Shown one piece after another: positions 36,925 to 45,815 of a DNA stretch of 64,000 bases. The position numbers and the translations under genes are program-made. The notes under the pieces are model-generated. The model searched no databases, was not told where the DNA came from, and saw nothing but the letters and a program-made list of their open reading frames with translations. Numbering within the stretch: the stretch's first letter is position 1; each line of letters starts with the position of its first letter. The DNA is from Gammaproteobacteria bacterium HGW-Gammaproteobacteria-13 (GTDB lineage: Bacteria > Pseudomonadota > Gammaproteobacteria > Pseudomonadales > Pseudomonadaceae), in contig PGZH01000008.1 of the NCBI GenBank assembly GCA_002840155.1, positions 62,001 through 126,000 on the forward strand, written 5' to 3'.

Positions 36925-37908
36925 ATGCAAGTGAAACACCTGCTGCTGATCGCAATCCTCGCCCTCACTGCCGCCTGCTCATCGAAGCAGGTGGTCGACG
37001 AAAATCTGAGCGAGACCGAACTCTACCAGCAGGCACAAGCCGACCTGGACAATAGTAGCTATACCAGCGCCGTCGCCAAGCTCAAGGCACTGGAGTCGCG
37101 TTATCCGTTCGGCCGTTATGCCGAGCAAGCTCAGCTGGAACTGATCTACGCCTACTACAAGAACGTTGAGCCGGAAGCGGCTAAATCCGCAGCCGACCGT
37201 TTTATCCGCCTGCACCCGCAGCATGCCAACGTTGATTACGCCTACTACCTCAAGGGCCTGGCCTCGTTCGATCAGGACCGCGGCCTGATCGCGCGCTTTG
37301 TCCCGCTGGACATGACCAAACGCGACCCGGGTGCCGCCCGCGACTCCTACAACGAGTTTGCCCAGCTCACCAGCCGCTACCCCACCAGCCGCTACGCGCC
37401 AGATGCCAAGCAGCGCATGATCTACCTGCGCAACCTGCTGGCGGCTTACGAGATCCACGTGGCGCACTACTACCTGACCCGCAACGCCTACGTGGCAGCG
37501 GCCAACCGCGGCCGTTACGTGGTGGAAAACTTCCAGGAAACCCCAGCAGTCGGCGATGGCCTTGCGGTGATGACCGAAGCCTACCAGCGCCTGACCCTGG
37601 ATGACCTGGCAGCCACCAGCCTGGAAACCCTCAAGCTCAACTACCCGGATCACCCAAGCCTGGTCGACGGCCAGTTCGTTCCGCGCGAAGAAGAAGCCGA
37701 CAGCCGCTCCTGGCTGGCCAAGGCTACCCTGGGTCTGATCGAAACCGACACACCACTGCCACCCGGCGAAACCCGCGCCAGCCAGGATGTGATTCGCCAG
37801 TACGAAGATGCCGAAGAGCAGATTCCGGACGACCTCAAAGCCGGTACCAGCGAAGAAAAAGCAAGCCGCTCCTGGTTCAGCTACCTGACCTTTGGCCTGT
37901 TTGACTAA
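36925..37908 (+). CDS. bamD: Outer-membrane assembly lipoprotein BamD
   Basis: 327 aa. A lipoprotein signal peptide with lipobox LTAAC (Cys18 lipidated) is followed by five TPR-like repeats ([20 protein letters not shown] onward), part of the BAM complex that folds outer-membrane proteins. ATG at 36925 gives [18 protein letters not shown]; the frame upstream to 36886 would spoil the signal peptide. The C-terminal tail beyond the TPRs (about 270-327) is longer than in E. coli, as is usual in Pseudomonas. Confidence 0.96.
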   Translation: MQVKHLLLIAILALTAACSSKQVVDENLSETELYQQAQADLDNSSYTSAVAKLKALESRYPFGRYAEQAQLELIYAYYKNVEPEAAKSAADRFIRLHPQHANVDYAYYLKGLASFDQDRGLIARFVPLDMTKRDPGAARDSYNEFAQLTSRYPTSRYAPDAKQRMIYLRNLLAAYEIHVAHYYLTRNAYVAAANRGRYVVENFQETPAVGDGLAVMTEAYQRLTLDDLAATSLETLKLNYPDHPSLVDGQFVPREEEADSRSWLAKATLGLIETDTPLPPGETRASQDVIRQYEDAEEQIPDDLKAGTSEEKASRSWFSYLTFGLFD

Positions 37909-37924
37909 GCCGGCAAAACGCAGT

Positions 37925-37957
37925 GGAAAAGGGAGGCCTTAGGCCTCCCTTTTTATT
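37925..37957 (+). terminator. Rho-independent terminator after bamD
   Basis: Stem AAAGGGAGGCCT/AGGCCTCCCTTT at 37928-37953 with almost no loop, then a T run. Confidence 0.88.
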
Positions 37958-38119
37958 GGCCAGATGGCCGAAGCTGAACGGCAGGCAAGCCGCCACCCAC
38001 CACCAAACGCGGCTTATCGCGCAAAGCGGCGGGAAACAACACTCAGCGCACGACTTCAACGCTGGGCGCACACAGACGGGTTAGCTAAACTGCCCGCTTA
38101 CCGATAGAAAGAGAGCACC

Positions 38120-38365
38120 ATGGGCCTGTTCCGCTTACTGTTCTGGATTGCCATCATTGCGGCCGCGTTTTGGCTGTGGCGGCGCTTTACTCGGCCAACA
38201 GCCCCTCGCCCTGAAGACCGCAACACCAGCGCAGCCCCTACCCCCATGGTGCGCTGCGAACATTGCGGCACCCATGTCCCACGCGATCACGCGCTGGCAA
38301 AGGGCGAACAGTGGTTCTGCAGCCAGGCGCATCTAGAGCAAGGCCCACAATCCGGTGAGCGCTGA
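38120..38365 (+). CDS. PP0621 family protein (small membrane-anchored zinc-ribbon-like protein)
   Basis: 81 aa. One N-terminal membrane helix (residues 3-20, LFRLLFWIAIIAAAFWLW), a Pro-rich linker, and a small cysteine module CEHCGTHVPRDHAL...WFCSQAHLEQ resembling a TRASH/zinc-ribbon knuckle. The pattern fits the PP0621 family of pseudomonads found next to pilS. The pilS GTG start lies inside its last codons (11 bp overlap), so expression is coupled. Function unknown. Confidence 0.82.
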   Translation: MGLFRLLFWIAIIAAAFWLWRRFTRPTAPRPEDRNTSAAPTPMVRCEHCGTHVPRDHALAKGEQWFCSQAHLEQGPQSGER

Positions 38366-39944
38366 TTTCTCCCTGAGCGGAGAGCAAAGCAGGCGAATCC
38401 TGCGGCTCTATCACCTGTACCGCCTGGTGATCGGCATCACCCTGGCGCTGCTGGTATCCAGCAACCTGGACAGCGAACTGCTGGACATGATGCACCCAAC
38501 GCTGTTTCGCAATGGCAGCTGGCTGTATCTGGCGCTTAACGTCCTAATTATTGCCACCGTGCGCAGCCCCAAGCGCCTGGCGCAGGTATTCAGCCTGGCC
38601 CTGGTCGATGTGATTCTGCTGTCCGGCCTGTTCTATGCCGCCGGCGGCACACCCAGCGGCATCGGTAACCTGCTGATTGTTGCCGTGGCGATCGCCAATA
38701 TCCTGTTGCGCGGGCGTATCGGCCTGCTGATTGCCGCAGTCGCTGCAGCGGGCATGATCTACCTGACCTTCTACCTCAGCCTTAGCCGACCGGCTGCTGC
38801 CGCGCAGTACGTACAGGCTGGTGCGCTTGGCGCGCTGTGCTTTGCCGCTGCACTATTTGTGCAGGGCCTGACGCGCCGCCTGCAAGTCAGCGAAAGCCTG
38901 GCCGAGCAGCGCGCTGCCGACGTAGCCAACCTGGAAGCATTGAACGCCCTGATCCTGCAGCGTATGCGCACCGGCATTCTGGTGCTGGATGAACTGCACC
39001 GCGTATTACTGGCCAACCAGGGCGCCAACCACCTGCTGGGGCATGCCGACCTGACCGGCAAGATTCTCGACCCACACTGCCCAGAGCTGATCAAGCGCAT
39101 GCAGCAATGGTCGCACAACCCCAGCCTGCGCCCTGCCAGCCTGCAAGCAGCGCCCGATGGCCGCGTGCTGCAACCGAGCTTTATTGCCTTACAGCGCGGC
39201 GAGCATAAACACACGCTGATCTTCCTTGATGACATCTCGCAGATCGCCCAGCAGGCACAACAGCTAAAGCTCGCCTCGCTGGGTCGCCTGACTGCCGGCA
39301 TCGCCCACGAGATTCGCAACCCACTGGGGGCAATCAGTCACGCCGCCCAGCTGCTGCAAGAATCCGAAGAGCTGGAAGGCCCCGATCTGCGCCTGGCACA
39401 GATCATCCAGGACCACTCGCGGCGGATGAACCTGGTGATCGAGAACGTCCTGCAACTGTCGAGGCGGCGCCAAGCCGAGCCGCAATTACTGGACCTGAAG
39501 TACTGGCTGCACCGCTTCGCCAGCGAGTTTCGCGGCAGCGCCGCCCCAGGCCAGACCCTGCACCTGGAAACCAGCAGCGGCAGCATCCAAACCCGTATGG
39601 ACCCGCACCAGCTCACTCAGGTACTGAGCAACCTGGTAGAGAACGGCCTGCGCTACAGCGCGCAAAAGAACAAGCACGGGCAAGTCTGGCTGAAACTGTT
39701 CCGTGACCCGGAGAGCGAGTTGCCGGTACTCGAGGTGCTGGACGATGGCCCAGGCGTATCCGAAGAGCAGCTGCACCACCTGTTCGAGCCGTTCTACACC
39801 ACGGAAAACAAGGGCACTGGCCTGGGCCTGTATATTTCCCGCGAGCTGTGCGAAAGCAATCAGGCCCGCCTCGACTATAAACTTCGTGAAGGTGGCGGCA
39901 GCTGCCTGCGTATCACCTTCGCCCACCCGCGCAAACTGAGCTGA
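38355..39944 (+). CDS. pilS: Two-component sensor kinase PilS
   Basis: 529 aa. Six N-terminal membrane helices (about 25-175), a cytoplasmic PAS-like domain (about 195-295), then a HisKA domain with the phosphorylated His318 in GIAHEIRNPLG, and an HATPase domain (NLVENGLRYS, DDGPGV, GTGLGLY). It phosphorylates PilR to switch on pilA, and in P. aeruginosa senses pilin in the membrane. GTG start at 38355 overlapping the PP0621 gene; pilR begins 2 bp after its stop. Confidence 0.95.
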   Translation: MSADFSLSGEQSRRILRLYHLYRLVIGITLALLVSSNLDSELLDMMHPTLFRNGSWLYLALNVLIIATVRSPKRLAQVFSLALVDVILLSGLFYAAGGTPSGIGNLLIVAVAIANILLRGRIGLLIAAVAAAGMIYLTFYLSLSRPAAAAQYVQAGALGALCFAAALFVQGLTRRLQVSESLAEQRAADVANLEALNALILQRMRTGILVLDELHRVLLANQGANHLLGHADLTGKILDPHCPELIKRMQQWSHNPSLRPASLQAAPDGRVLQPSFIALQRGEHKHTLIFLDDISQIAQQAQQLKLASLGRLTAGIAHEIRNPLGAISHAAQLLQESEELEGPDLRLAQIIQDHSRRMNLVIENVLQLSRRRQAEPQLLDLKYWLHRFASEFRGSAAPGQTLHLETSSGSIQTRMDPHQLTQVLSNLVENGLRYSAQKNKHGQVWLKLFRDPESELPVLEVLDDGPGVSEEQLHHLFEPFYTTENKGTGLGLYISRELCESNQARLDYKLREGGGSCLRITFAHPRKLS

Positions 39945-39946
39945 CC

Positions 39947-41284
39947 ATGACCCGCCAGAGAGCCCTGATCGTCGATGACGAACCCGATATTCGCGAACTC
40001 CTGGAAATCACCCTGGGGCGCATGAAGCTCGACACCCGCAGCGCGCGCAACGTCAAGGAAGCCCGCGAGTGGCTGGCCAAAGAACCCTTCGACCTGTGCC
40101 TGACCGATATGCGCCTGCCTGACGGTACCGGCCTGGAGCTGGTGCAACATATTCTGCTGCGCCACCCGCAAGTGCCGGTGGCGATGATCACCGCCTACGG
40201 CAGCCTGGACACCGCGATCAACGCGTTGAAAGCTGGCGCGTTCGACTTTCTGACCAAACCGGTGGATCTCGGCCGCCTGCGCGAACTGGTTGCCGCCGCC
40301 TTGCGCCTGCGCAGCGCCGATGGTGAAGAACTGCCAGTGGACAGTCGCCTGCTCGGCGACTCGCCGCCGATGAAGGCCATGCGCAAACAGATTCTCAAAC
40401 TCGCCCGCAGCCAGGCACCGGTGTATATCAGCGGCGAATCCGGCAGCGGTAAAGAATTGGTCGCCCGACTGATCCACGAGCAAGGCTCACGCGGCGAGCA
40501 ACCCTTTATCCCGGTCAACTGCGGCGCCATCCCCACCGAACTGATGGAAAGCGAGTTCTTCGGCCACAAGAAAGGCAGCTTTACCGGCGCCATCGAAGAC
40601 AAACAAGGGCTGTTCCAAGCTGCCAACGGCGGCACACTGTTCCTCGATGAGGTCGCCGATCTGCCGCTGCCGATGCAGGTCAAACTGCTGCGCGCAATTC
40701 AGGAAAAAGCCGTGCGCGCTGTGGGCGGCCAGCAGGAGCTGATTGTCGATGTACGCATTCTCTGCGCCACCCACAAGGATCTGGCCGGCGAAGTCGCGGC
40801 CGGGCGCTTCCGCCAGGACTTGTACTACCGCCTCAACGTGATCGAACTGCGCGTGCCCGCTCTACGCGAGCGCCGCGAAGATATCGCCCTGCTGACCGAC
40901 ATCATGCTCAAGCGCCTGGCCGACGGCACCGGCCTCAGCCCGGCCAAACTGGATGATGACGCGCTGGAAAAGCTCAAGAGCTACCGTTTCCCGGGTAACG
41001 TGCGCGAACTGGAGAACATGCTCGAACGCGCCTACACCTTGTGCGAAGACGACCGCATCACCACCAGCGACCTGCGCCTGGCCGACAGCGTACCCATCAG
41101 TGAAAACGGCGAAGCTAACCTCGCGCAGATCGATAATCTGGAAGACTACCTGGAAGCCATCGAGCGCAAGTTGATCATGCAGGCCCTGGAAGAAACCCGC
41201 TGGAACCGCACCGCCGCCGCACAGCGCCTGGGCCTGAGTTTTCGCTCAATGCGCTACCGGCTAAAGAAACTCGGCATCGACTAA
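39947..41284 (+). CDS. pilR: Sigma-54-dependent response regulator PilR
   Basis: 445 aa. Receiver domain with phospho-acceptor Asp54 (CLTDMRLP); AAA+ domain with Walker A GESGSGKE, the sigma-54-contact loop as GSFTGA and Walker B GGTLFLDEVADL; C-terminal Fis-type helix-turn-helix (WNRTAAAQRLGLSFRSMRYR). The expected target is the -24/-12 promoter at 20031-20046. Forms an operon with pilS. Confidence 0.96.
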   Translation: MTRQRALIVDDEPDIRELLEITLGRMKLDTRSARNVKEAREWLAKEPFDLCLTDMRLPDGTGLELVQHILLRHPQVPVAMITAYGSLDTAINALKAGAFDFLTKPVDLGRLRELVAAALRLRSADGEELPVDSRLLGDSPPMKAMRKQILKLARSQAPVYISGESGSGKELVARLIHEQGSRGEQPFIPVNCGAIPTELMESEFFGHKKGSFTGAIEDKQGLFQAANGGTLFLDEVADLPLPMQVKLLRAIQEKAVRAVGGQQELIVDVRILCATHKDLAGEVAAGRFRQDLYYRLNVIELRVPALRERREDIALLTDIMLKRLADGTGLSPAKLDDDALEKLKSYRFPGNVRELENMLERAYTLCEDDRITTSDLRLADSVPISENGEANLAQIDNLEDYLEAIERKLIMQALEETRWNRTAAAQRLGLSFRSMRYRLKKLGID

Positions 41285-41298
41285 AGCGAGCATTAGTT

Positions 41299-41330
41299 GT
41301 GGGAGGGACTTTAGCCGCGCGCCCCTCCCG
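41299..41330. repeat. REP-like sequence between pilR and thiO
   Basis: GTGGGAGGGACTTTAGCCGC followed by GCGCCCCTCCC, an imperfect hairpin of the Pseudomonas REP type. It lies between converging genes and may help terminate them. Confidence 0.65.
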
Positions 41331-41348
41331 GTGAAACGCTAAACCCAC

Positions 41349-42443
41349 CTAAGCCAACCGCCCAGCTGGCGCATAGGGCGCTGGATCAACAATTGGCTCA
41401 CGCCCTAGCATCAGGTCCACCAACAACTGACACGACGCCGGCGCCAGAACCAGTCCATTGCGGTAATGCCCGCAGTTCAGCCACAGCCCATCATGTCCCG
41501 GCACCGGCCCAATAAACGGAATTCCCTCGGGCGAACCAGGCCGCAGCCCCGCCCAATGCCCAACCACCTCGGCATCCGCTAGCGCCGGCAACAACTCGAT
41601 TGCTGAAGCCTTCAAGCTGGCCAAAGCCTCGTCAGTCGGCGCTTTGTCAAACCCCGCATGCTCAAGGGTGCTGCCAATCAGAATATGACCATCACGCCGC
41701 GGAATCGCATAACGCCCCTTGGCCAGCACTATTGCAGGGAGAAAGTCTTCGGCACATTTGTACAAAATCATCTGCCCCTTGACCGGCACAACCGGCAACT
41801 CGATGCCAAGGGTCTTCATCAGCTCGCCACTCCAGGCACCGGCAGCCAACACTACCTGATCGGCATACATATCACCCTGCGCGGTGTGCACACCCGTGAT
41901 ACGCCCACCCTCGCGAATAAAACCACTGACCGCACAATGCTCATGCAAAGTGACATTCGGCATCTGCTGCAACGCCGCCCGCAACGCTTTGACTAGGCGC
42001 GGGTTACGCACATTCGCCACATCCGCCATCTGCACTGCCCGCCCAAAGCCCTTAGCCAAGGCCGGCACCGCTCGCGACACAGCTTCGACCTCAACAGACC
42101 GCAGCGACCGCCCCTCACGCTGCGCCCAGGCAAGCGCCTCAGCCTCGTCATCCAGATCGAACCAATACAACCCAGTGACATACACCTCCGGATCGATCTG
42201 CGTCTGCGCCAGCAACTGCTCACCTAGCCGCGGATAAAAATCCTGCGACCAATGCGCCAAAGCGGTTACCGCGGGACTGTAACGCCAGGGGTAAAGCGGC
42301 GAAACGATACCGCCGCCGGCCCAGGAGGATTCGCGCCCAGCAGTATTTCTATCTACAACAGAAACAGAAACACCCTCACAGGCCAAACGATGAGCCGAAA
42401 AAAGCCCCATAACCCCTGCGCCCACAACGATTAAATGCCTCAA
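41349..42443 (-). CDS. thiO: Glycine oxidase ThiO (FAD-dependent)
   Basis: 364 aa, D-amino-acid-oxidase family. The N-terminal dinucleotide site is VVGAGVMGLFSAHRLA (residues 6-21); SSWAGGGIVSPLYPWRY and the C-terminal GHYRNGLVLAP are typical of glycine oxidase, which makes the imine used for thiazole synthesis. The start appears to be TTG at 42443, as no ATG fits the flavin-binding N-terminus. It lies between pilSR and the minor-pilin operon, as I recall for PA4548, but shows no pilus link. Confidence 0.9.
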   Translation of the reverse strand: MRHLIVVGAGVMGLFSAHRLACEGVSVSVVDRNTAGRESSWAGGGIVSPLYPWRYSPAVTALAHWSQDFYPRLGEQLLAQTQIDPEVYVTGLYWFDLDDEAEALAWAQREGRSLRSVEVEAVSRAVPALAKGFGRAVQMADVANVRNPRLVKALRAALQQMPNVTLHEHCAVSGFIREGGRITGVHTAQGDMYADQVVLAAGAWSGELMKTLGIELPVVPVKGQMILYKCAEDFLPAIVLAKGRYAIPRRDGHILIGSTLEHAGFDKAPTDEALASLKASAIELLPALADAEVVGHWAGLRPGSPEGIPFIGPVPGHDGLWLNCGHYRNGLVLAPASCQLLVDLMLGREPIVDPAPYAPAGRLA

Positions 42444-42526
42444 GCAGCCCCCTAAAGCCTTAATGCTGAGCTATAAGAATAGTTCGAACGGATTTCGAGC
42501 TCAACGCACACTCAAGGAATGAAACC

Positions 42527-43036
42527 ATGCATCACGATAAGAGGCAGCGCGCATTTACCCTGCTTGAGCTGCTCATAAGCCTAGCTCTACTCACACTTTT
42601 AATAACCATTGCACTTCCATCGCTAGCTCGAACTGTAGAGCGCAATCGAAACTTCGCGGCAATGCATGAGATACATGCGCAACTTCAGCAGGCACGCGCT
42701 CAAGCGATCCTTCGCAAACAAGACATCGAATTATGCCCTAGCAAAAATGGCATGCAGTGCACATTAGATTGGAAAAACTGGTGGCTCATGCGGGTGCGCA
42801 GCAGTAAGGAGCATATCTACTACGCAGCACCACACTCGGGGCCAACCGAACTGCGCTGGTCTGGCTTTAGCGGTAGCATTCGCTTCCATGGGAACGGCAC
42901 CAGCCCCATCAGTAACGGCCGTTTTTACATATGCGAGCAAGGAACCATAAACATTCAGGTTGTCATCAACCGGCAAGGCCGAGTGCGCTGGGCAAGCGAC
43001 CAGGAAAACCGCCAAGAAAGCGCACGCTGCCTATAG
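42527..43036 (+). CDS. fimT: Type IV minor pilin FimT (GspH/FimT family)
   Basis: 169 aa. Prepilin N-terminus MHHDKRQRA/FTLLELLISLALLTLL, with a membrane helix and Glu at mature position 5. The residue before the cleavage site is Ala, not the usual Gly. The C-terminal GspH-like domain has cysteines near residues 66, 73, 132 and 168. FimT-type pilins can bind DNA during natural transformation in some species; that activity is not shown here. First gene of the minor-pilin cluster, 152 bp before fimU. Confidence 0.87.
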   Translation: MHHDKRQRAFTLLELLISLALLTLLITIALPSLARTVERNRNFAAMHEIHAQLQQARAQAILRKQDIELCPSKNGMQCTLDWKNWWLMRVRSSKEHIYYAAPHSGPTELRWSGFSGSIRFHGNGTSPISNGRFYICEQGTINIQVVINRQGRVRWASDQENRQESARCL

Positions 43037-43188
43037 CTTAAAACGAAGGGCAAGCAGAATCCGAAGCCCCCCAAAAAAAGGGACATCACAACCGGCCATC
43101 CGCCGAGATTGGCCGACCATCCTCCAAGACGAGACAACCCCACTTTCACAGGTAATGATACGAATCAAAGGACTAATTGGAGCACCTA

Positions 43189-43728
43189 ATGCATCACTTA
43201 CGCCGCACGCGAGGCTTTACGATAGTAGAGCTGATGATAACCCTTGCTCTAATCGCCATCGTAGCAACTATTGCAGTGCCTAACTTTACTCAGTTTATAC
43301 GCAACAATCAGTTGCAAGCTAAAGCCGAGGAAGTGAAAAGCTTTTTGTTACTAGCCCGCAACGAAGCAGTTAGCAATAGGGCGAGGGTAAAATTAGAATT
43401 TAAAGTTGACAAGAACGAGTGCAATGATGACAGCACAGGCGACTGCTGGCGAATCATACGCCCAGGACAAGCAAATGCCGTTATTAGGAAACTAGAATAC
43501 AATAAAAACCAAGCAGCCCTTGCAGCAGTAGACACAAGCATGGCAACTATCACAGAGCTTTTTTACTATCCTAGTGGCGTAAGCAGTGCCGCAGCGCGAC
43601 TTACCATATGCAACAATAATTCGCCGGAAACCGGCTATCTAATAACAATTGCCGCCAACGGCAGTATACGCCTGCACCTACGCGGCAAAGATGAAGACAA
43701 CACGACGGCACTGGCAAACTGCGAGTAA
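43189..43728 (+). CDS. fimU: Type IV minor pilin FimU
   Basis: 179 aa. Prepilin leader MHHLRRTRG, then FTIVELMITLALIAIVATIA. The globular domain has the GspH/FimT form with cysteines that could pair (CNDDSTGDC, and ICNN with the C-terminal ANCE). FimU is part of the priming complex that links the PilVWX-PilY1 tip to PilA. ATG at 43189 with GGAG upstream; a TTG four codons earlier is part of that ribosome-binding site. AT-rich. Confidence 0.92.
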   Translation: MHHLRRTRGFTIVELMITLALIAIVATIAVPNFTQFIRNNQLQAKAEEVKSFLLLARNEAVSNRARVKLEFKVDKNECNDDSTGDCWRIIRPGQANAVIRKLEYNKNQAALAAVDTSMATITELFYYPSGVSSAAARLTICNNNSPETGYLITIAANGSIRLHLRGKDEDNTTALANCE

Positions 43729-43739
43729 ACGAGGCAACC

Positions 43740-44318
43740 GTGAAAAAACAATATGGATTTAGCCTAATCGAAGTATTGGTAACCTTGGTATTAGTAACCA
43801 CAGGCATTTTAGGCATGATTTCCATGCAAGGCCGCAGTATTCAATACACGCATGACTCGGCACAACGCAACGCTGCAGTAGACCTTTCCAATCAGTTAGT
43901 AGAAATAATGCGCGCCAACCCACAGCTACTATTCTCTAACTTTCCGCCCGCGCAGCCAGCAAGTAGCGACTTACTCAAAGAATCAATATTCTACAAAAAG
44001 AGAGGCAGTAACTATTCGCCAGCACCCGTCGCACTGGCTGACGGAGACTGTACCGCACCAAACACCGCGATTAAACAAAGGGACTGCTGGCTAGAGCAGG
44101 CAAAAAGCAAACTGCCAAATGCTACAGCACTCCTCAACGAGCACTTCTATGTTTGTCGCAGCCCCTCGCCAACTAACACTAGCACCCCAAACTGCAGCGA
44201 TGACAAAGGCTCCATTATTGAAATCCAATTAGCGTGGAACGTGAAGAATGGTGGATGCCCGGACTTGCGCGCACCGAATGAAACAACCTGCATTTACCGC
44301 ACCCGGATTGAGTTATGA
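43740..44318 (+). CDS. pilV: Type IV minor pilin PilV
   Basis: 192 aa. Short leader MKKQYG cut before FSLIEVLVTLVLVTTGILGM. The globular part has several cysteines and low similarity to other species, as expected for this fast-evolving family. GTG start at 43740 with GAGG upstream, 11 bp after fimU; the stop overlaps pilW as ATGA. Part of the initiation complex with PilW, PilX and PilY1. Confidence 0.92.
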   Translation: MKKQYGFSLIEVLVTLVLVTTGILGMISMQGRSIQYTHDSAQRNAAVDLSNQLVEIMRANPQLLFSNFPPAQPASSDLLKESIFYKKRGSNYSPAPVALADGDCTAPNTAIKQRDCWLEQAKSKLPNATALLNEHFYVCRSPSPTNTSTPNCSDDKGSIIEIQLAWNVKNGGCPDLRAPNETTCIYRTRIEL

Positions 44319-45142
44319 AAAAGATAGCCCAACAATCTTTCAATACACGCCAAGTAGGCCTATCCATTGTCGAACTGATGATCGCACTCGCCATCAGCAG
44401 CTTCCTTATCTTGGGCATCACCCAAGCTTATATTGACAACAAAAGAAATTATGTTTACCAACAAAGCCAAGCTAGCAATCAAGAAAACAGCCGTTTTTTA
44501 GTTACTCTCATCGACAGCTACCTAAACAAAACAGGATATCGCAGAGCCCCTCACCAGCTACAAGAAGAAGCATTTAAACAAATACCTGCATCCGCAGATT
44601 GTGAAGAATTCAAAAAATCTGCCGCTATCACCAAAGCTAAAGCCGGCATCGGCATATGCATTCGCTATCAACCACTCGTAAGTGGCGAGCTTGACTGCAC
44701 AGGCAATGCAACGCCTGCATTTACTGACAGCAAACCATACAGCACAACTGACAACGCCGTTGTTATGACGCTACGCTACAAACCCGCCGCAGATCTAAAT
44801 GGAATTCTAGAATGTAAGGTGGGCAACGTTAGCGCAGAGCTATTGAATGGCATAGCAGACTTCCGCATGGAATTTGCCGTTGGCAATAGCCTAGACAAGA
44901 AAATCGACGCGATTATCTCGTCCAGCGCCTGGACAACAAGCTCTGGAAACATTCTACAAGTGCGCTACTCCGCACTTATGTCCAGTGGCATGAACCAACG
45001 CAGTTCAGACGAGTCCGCTGCTTTAGATATTTGGAAAAAAGATGCTAGCGCCGCAGAAAAAACCAGACTCAGCAGTGCAGACAAAAAGTATCTCTACCAA
45101 CTTGCTAGCAGCACAGTAGCCATGAGGAACCTGATGCCATGA
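44315..45142 (+). CDS. pilW: Type IV minor pilin PilW
   Basis: 275 aa. A long prepilin leader (15 residues ending RQVG) precedes LSIVELMIALAISSFLILGI. A large globular domain typical of PilW follows (PilW family, DUF4966-like C-terminus not checked). It overlaps pilV and pilX by 4 bp on each side, so the three are co-translated. Several A-rich stretches, well below the GC of the flanking backbone. Confidence 0.92.
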   Translation: MKKIAQQSFNTRQVGLSIVELMIALAISSFLILGITQAYIDNKRNYVYQQSQASNQENSRFLVTLIDSYLNKTGYRRAPHQLQEEAFKQIPASADCEEFKKSAAITKAKAGIGICIRYQPLVSGELDCTGNATPAFTDSKPYSTTDNAVVMTLRYKPAADLNGILECKVGNVSAELLNGIADFRMEFAVGNSLDKKIDAIISSSAWTTSSGNILQVRYSALMSSGMNQRSSDESAALDIWKKDASAAEKTRLSSADKKYLYQLASSTVAMRNLMP

Positions 45143-45804
45143 AAGCTATAAACCGTAAAAAACAGAATGGCGCAGTCCTAATCATTGCCCTGGTCATGCT
45201 TCTGGTAATCACCGTTCTCACGGTAACTAACATGCGCGAAGTGACACTAGAAGGCCGCATGACAGCCAATCGAATGGAAAATCAACAACTGCTAAACGCT
45301 GCGGAATCAGCTATGCGCGAAGCAGAAAAGCGCTTTTACGGGCCAGGCAATATTCGCGACAAAGTGGAAGCCAATATAGGAAACTGCAGAAAAGAAAACA
45401 TCTATAAGAAAATCGGTAATAAACCCTGCCTTATAGAAATCGCTAGCCCAGCAAACCCAACAGCCTACAATAATGCAACAAATAAATTCTTGGTCGACCC
45501 CATTGCCTTTATCAAAACAAGCCCAGCACATAATAACTGGACAGGCTCACAGACAAACAATGCGGGAGACACTACATTTACACCCTGGATGCCTTATCGC
45601 GGCACCTCGCCTGGCGACACAACCACACTAGAAGTAAACGCCTATTGGAACACCACTCTGATCGACTCCATCGGGATCAACGCGGAGTATGGTGACGCGC
45701 AAGAAGGCAAAGGCACTTATTATTACTTAGTTACTGGCCAGGCAAAGGATCAATTCGCCACGCAGTCCACAATCGCCAATATTTATCTCGGCCTGAACAA
45801 TTAA
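45139..45804 (+). CDS. pilX: Type IV minor pilin PilX
   Basis: 221 aa. N-terminus MKAINRKKQNG/AVLIIALVMLLVITVLTVT: as in other PilX and GspK-like tip pilins the first mature residue is not Phe and the +5 Glu is absent. The downstream RENMEN-type region (MTANRMENQQLLNAAESAMREAE) is the family hallmark. It is thought to cap the pilus tip with PilY1, whose gene follows 11 bp later. Confidence 0.9.
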   Translation: MKAINRKKQNGAVLIIALVMLLVITVLTVTNMREVTLEGRMTANRMENQQLLNAAESAMREAEKRFYGPGNIRDKVEANIGNCRKENIYKKIGNKPCLIEIASPANPTAYNNATNKFLVDPIAFIKTSPAHNNWTGSQTNNAGDTTFTPWMPYRGTSPGDTTTLEVNAYWNTTLIDSIGINAEYGDAQEGKGTYYYLVTGQAKDQFATQSTIANIYLGLNN

Positions 45805-45815
45805 GAGGCTATTAT

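Noticed and set aside
42482..42491. Possible AlgR site (CCGTTCG on the minus strand) upstream of fimT
   Set aside because: Only a partial match to the AlgR box as I remember it, and half of a chance palindrome GTTCGAAC; too weak to list although AlgR is known to control this operon in P. aeruginosa.
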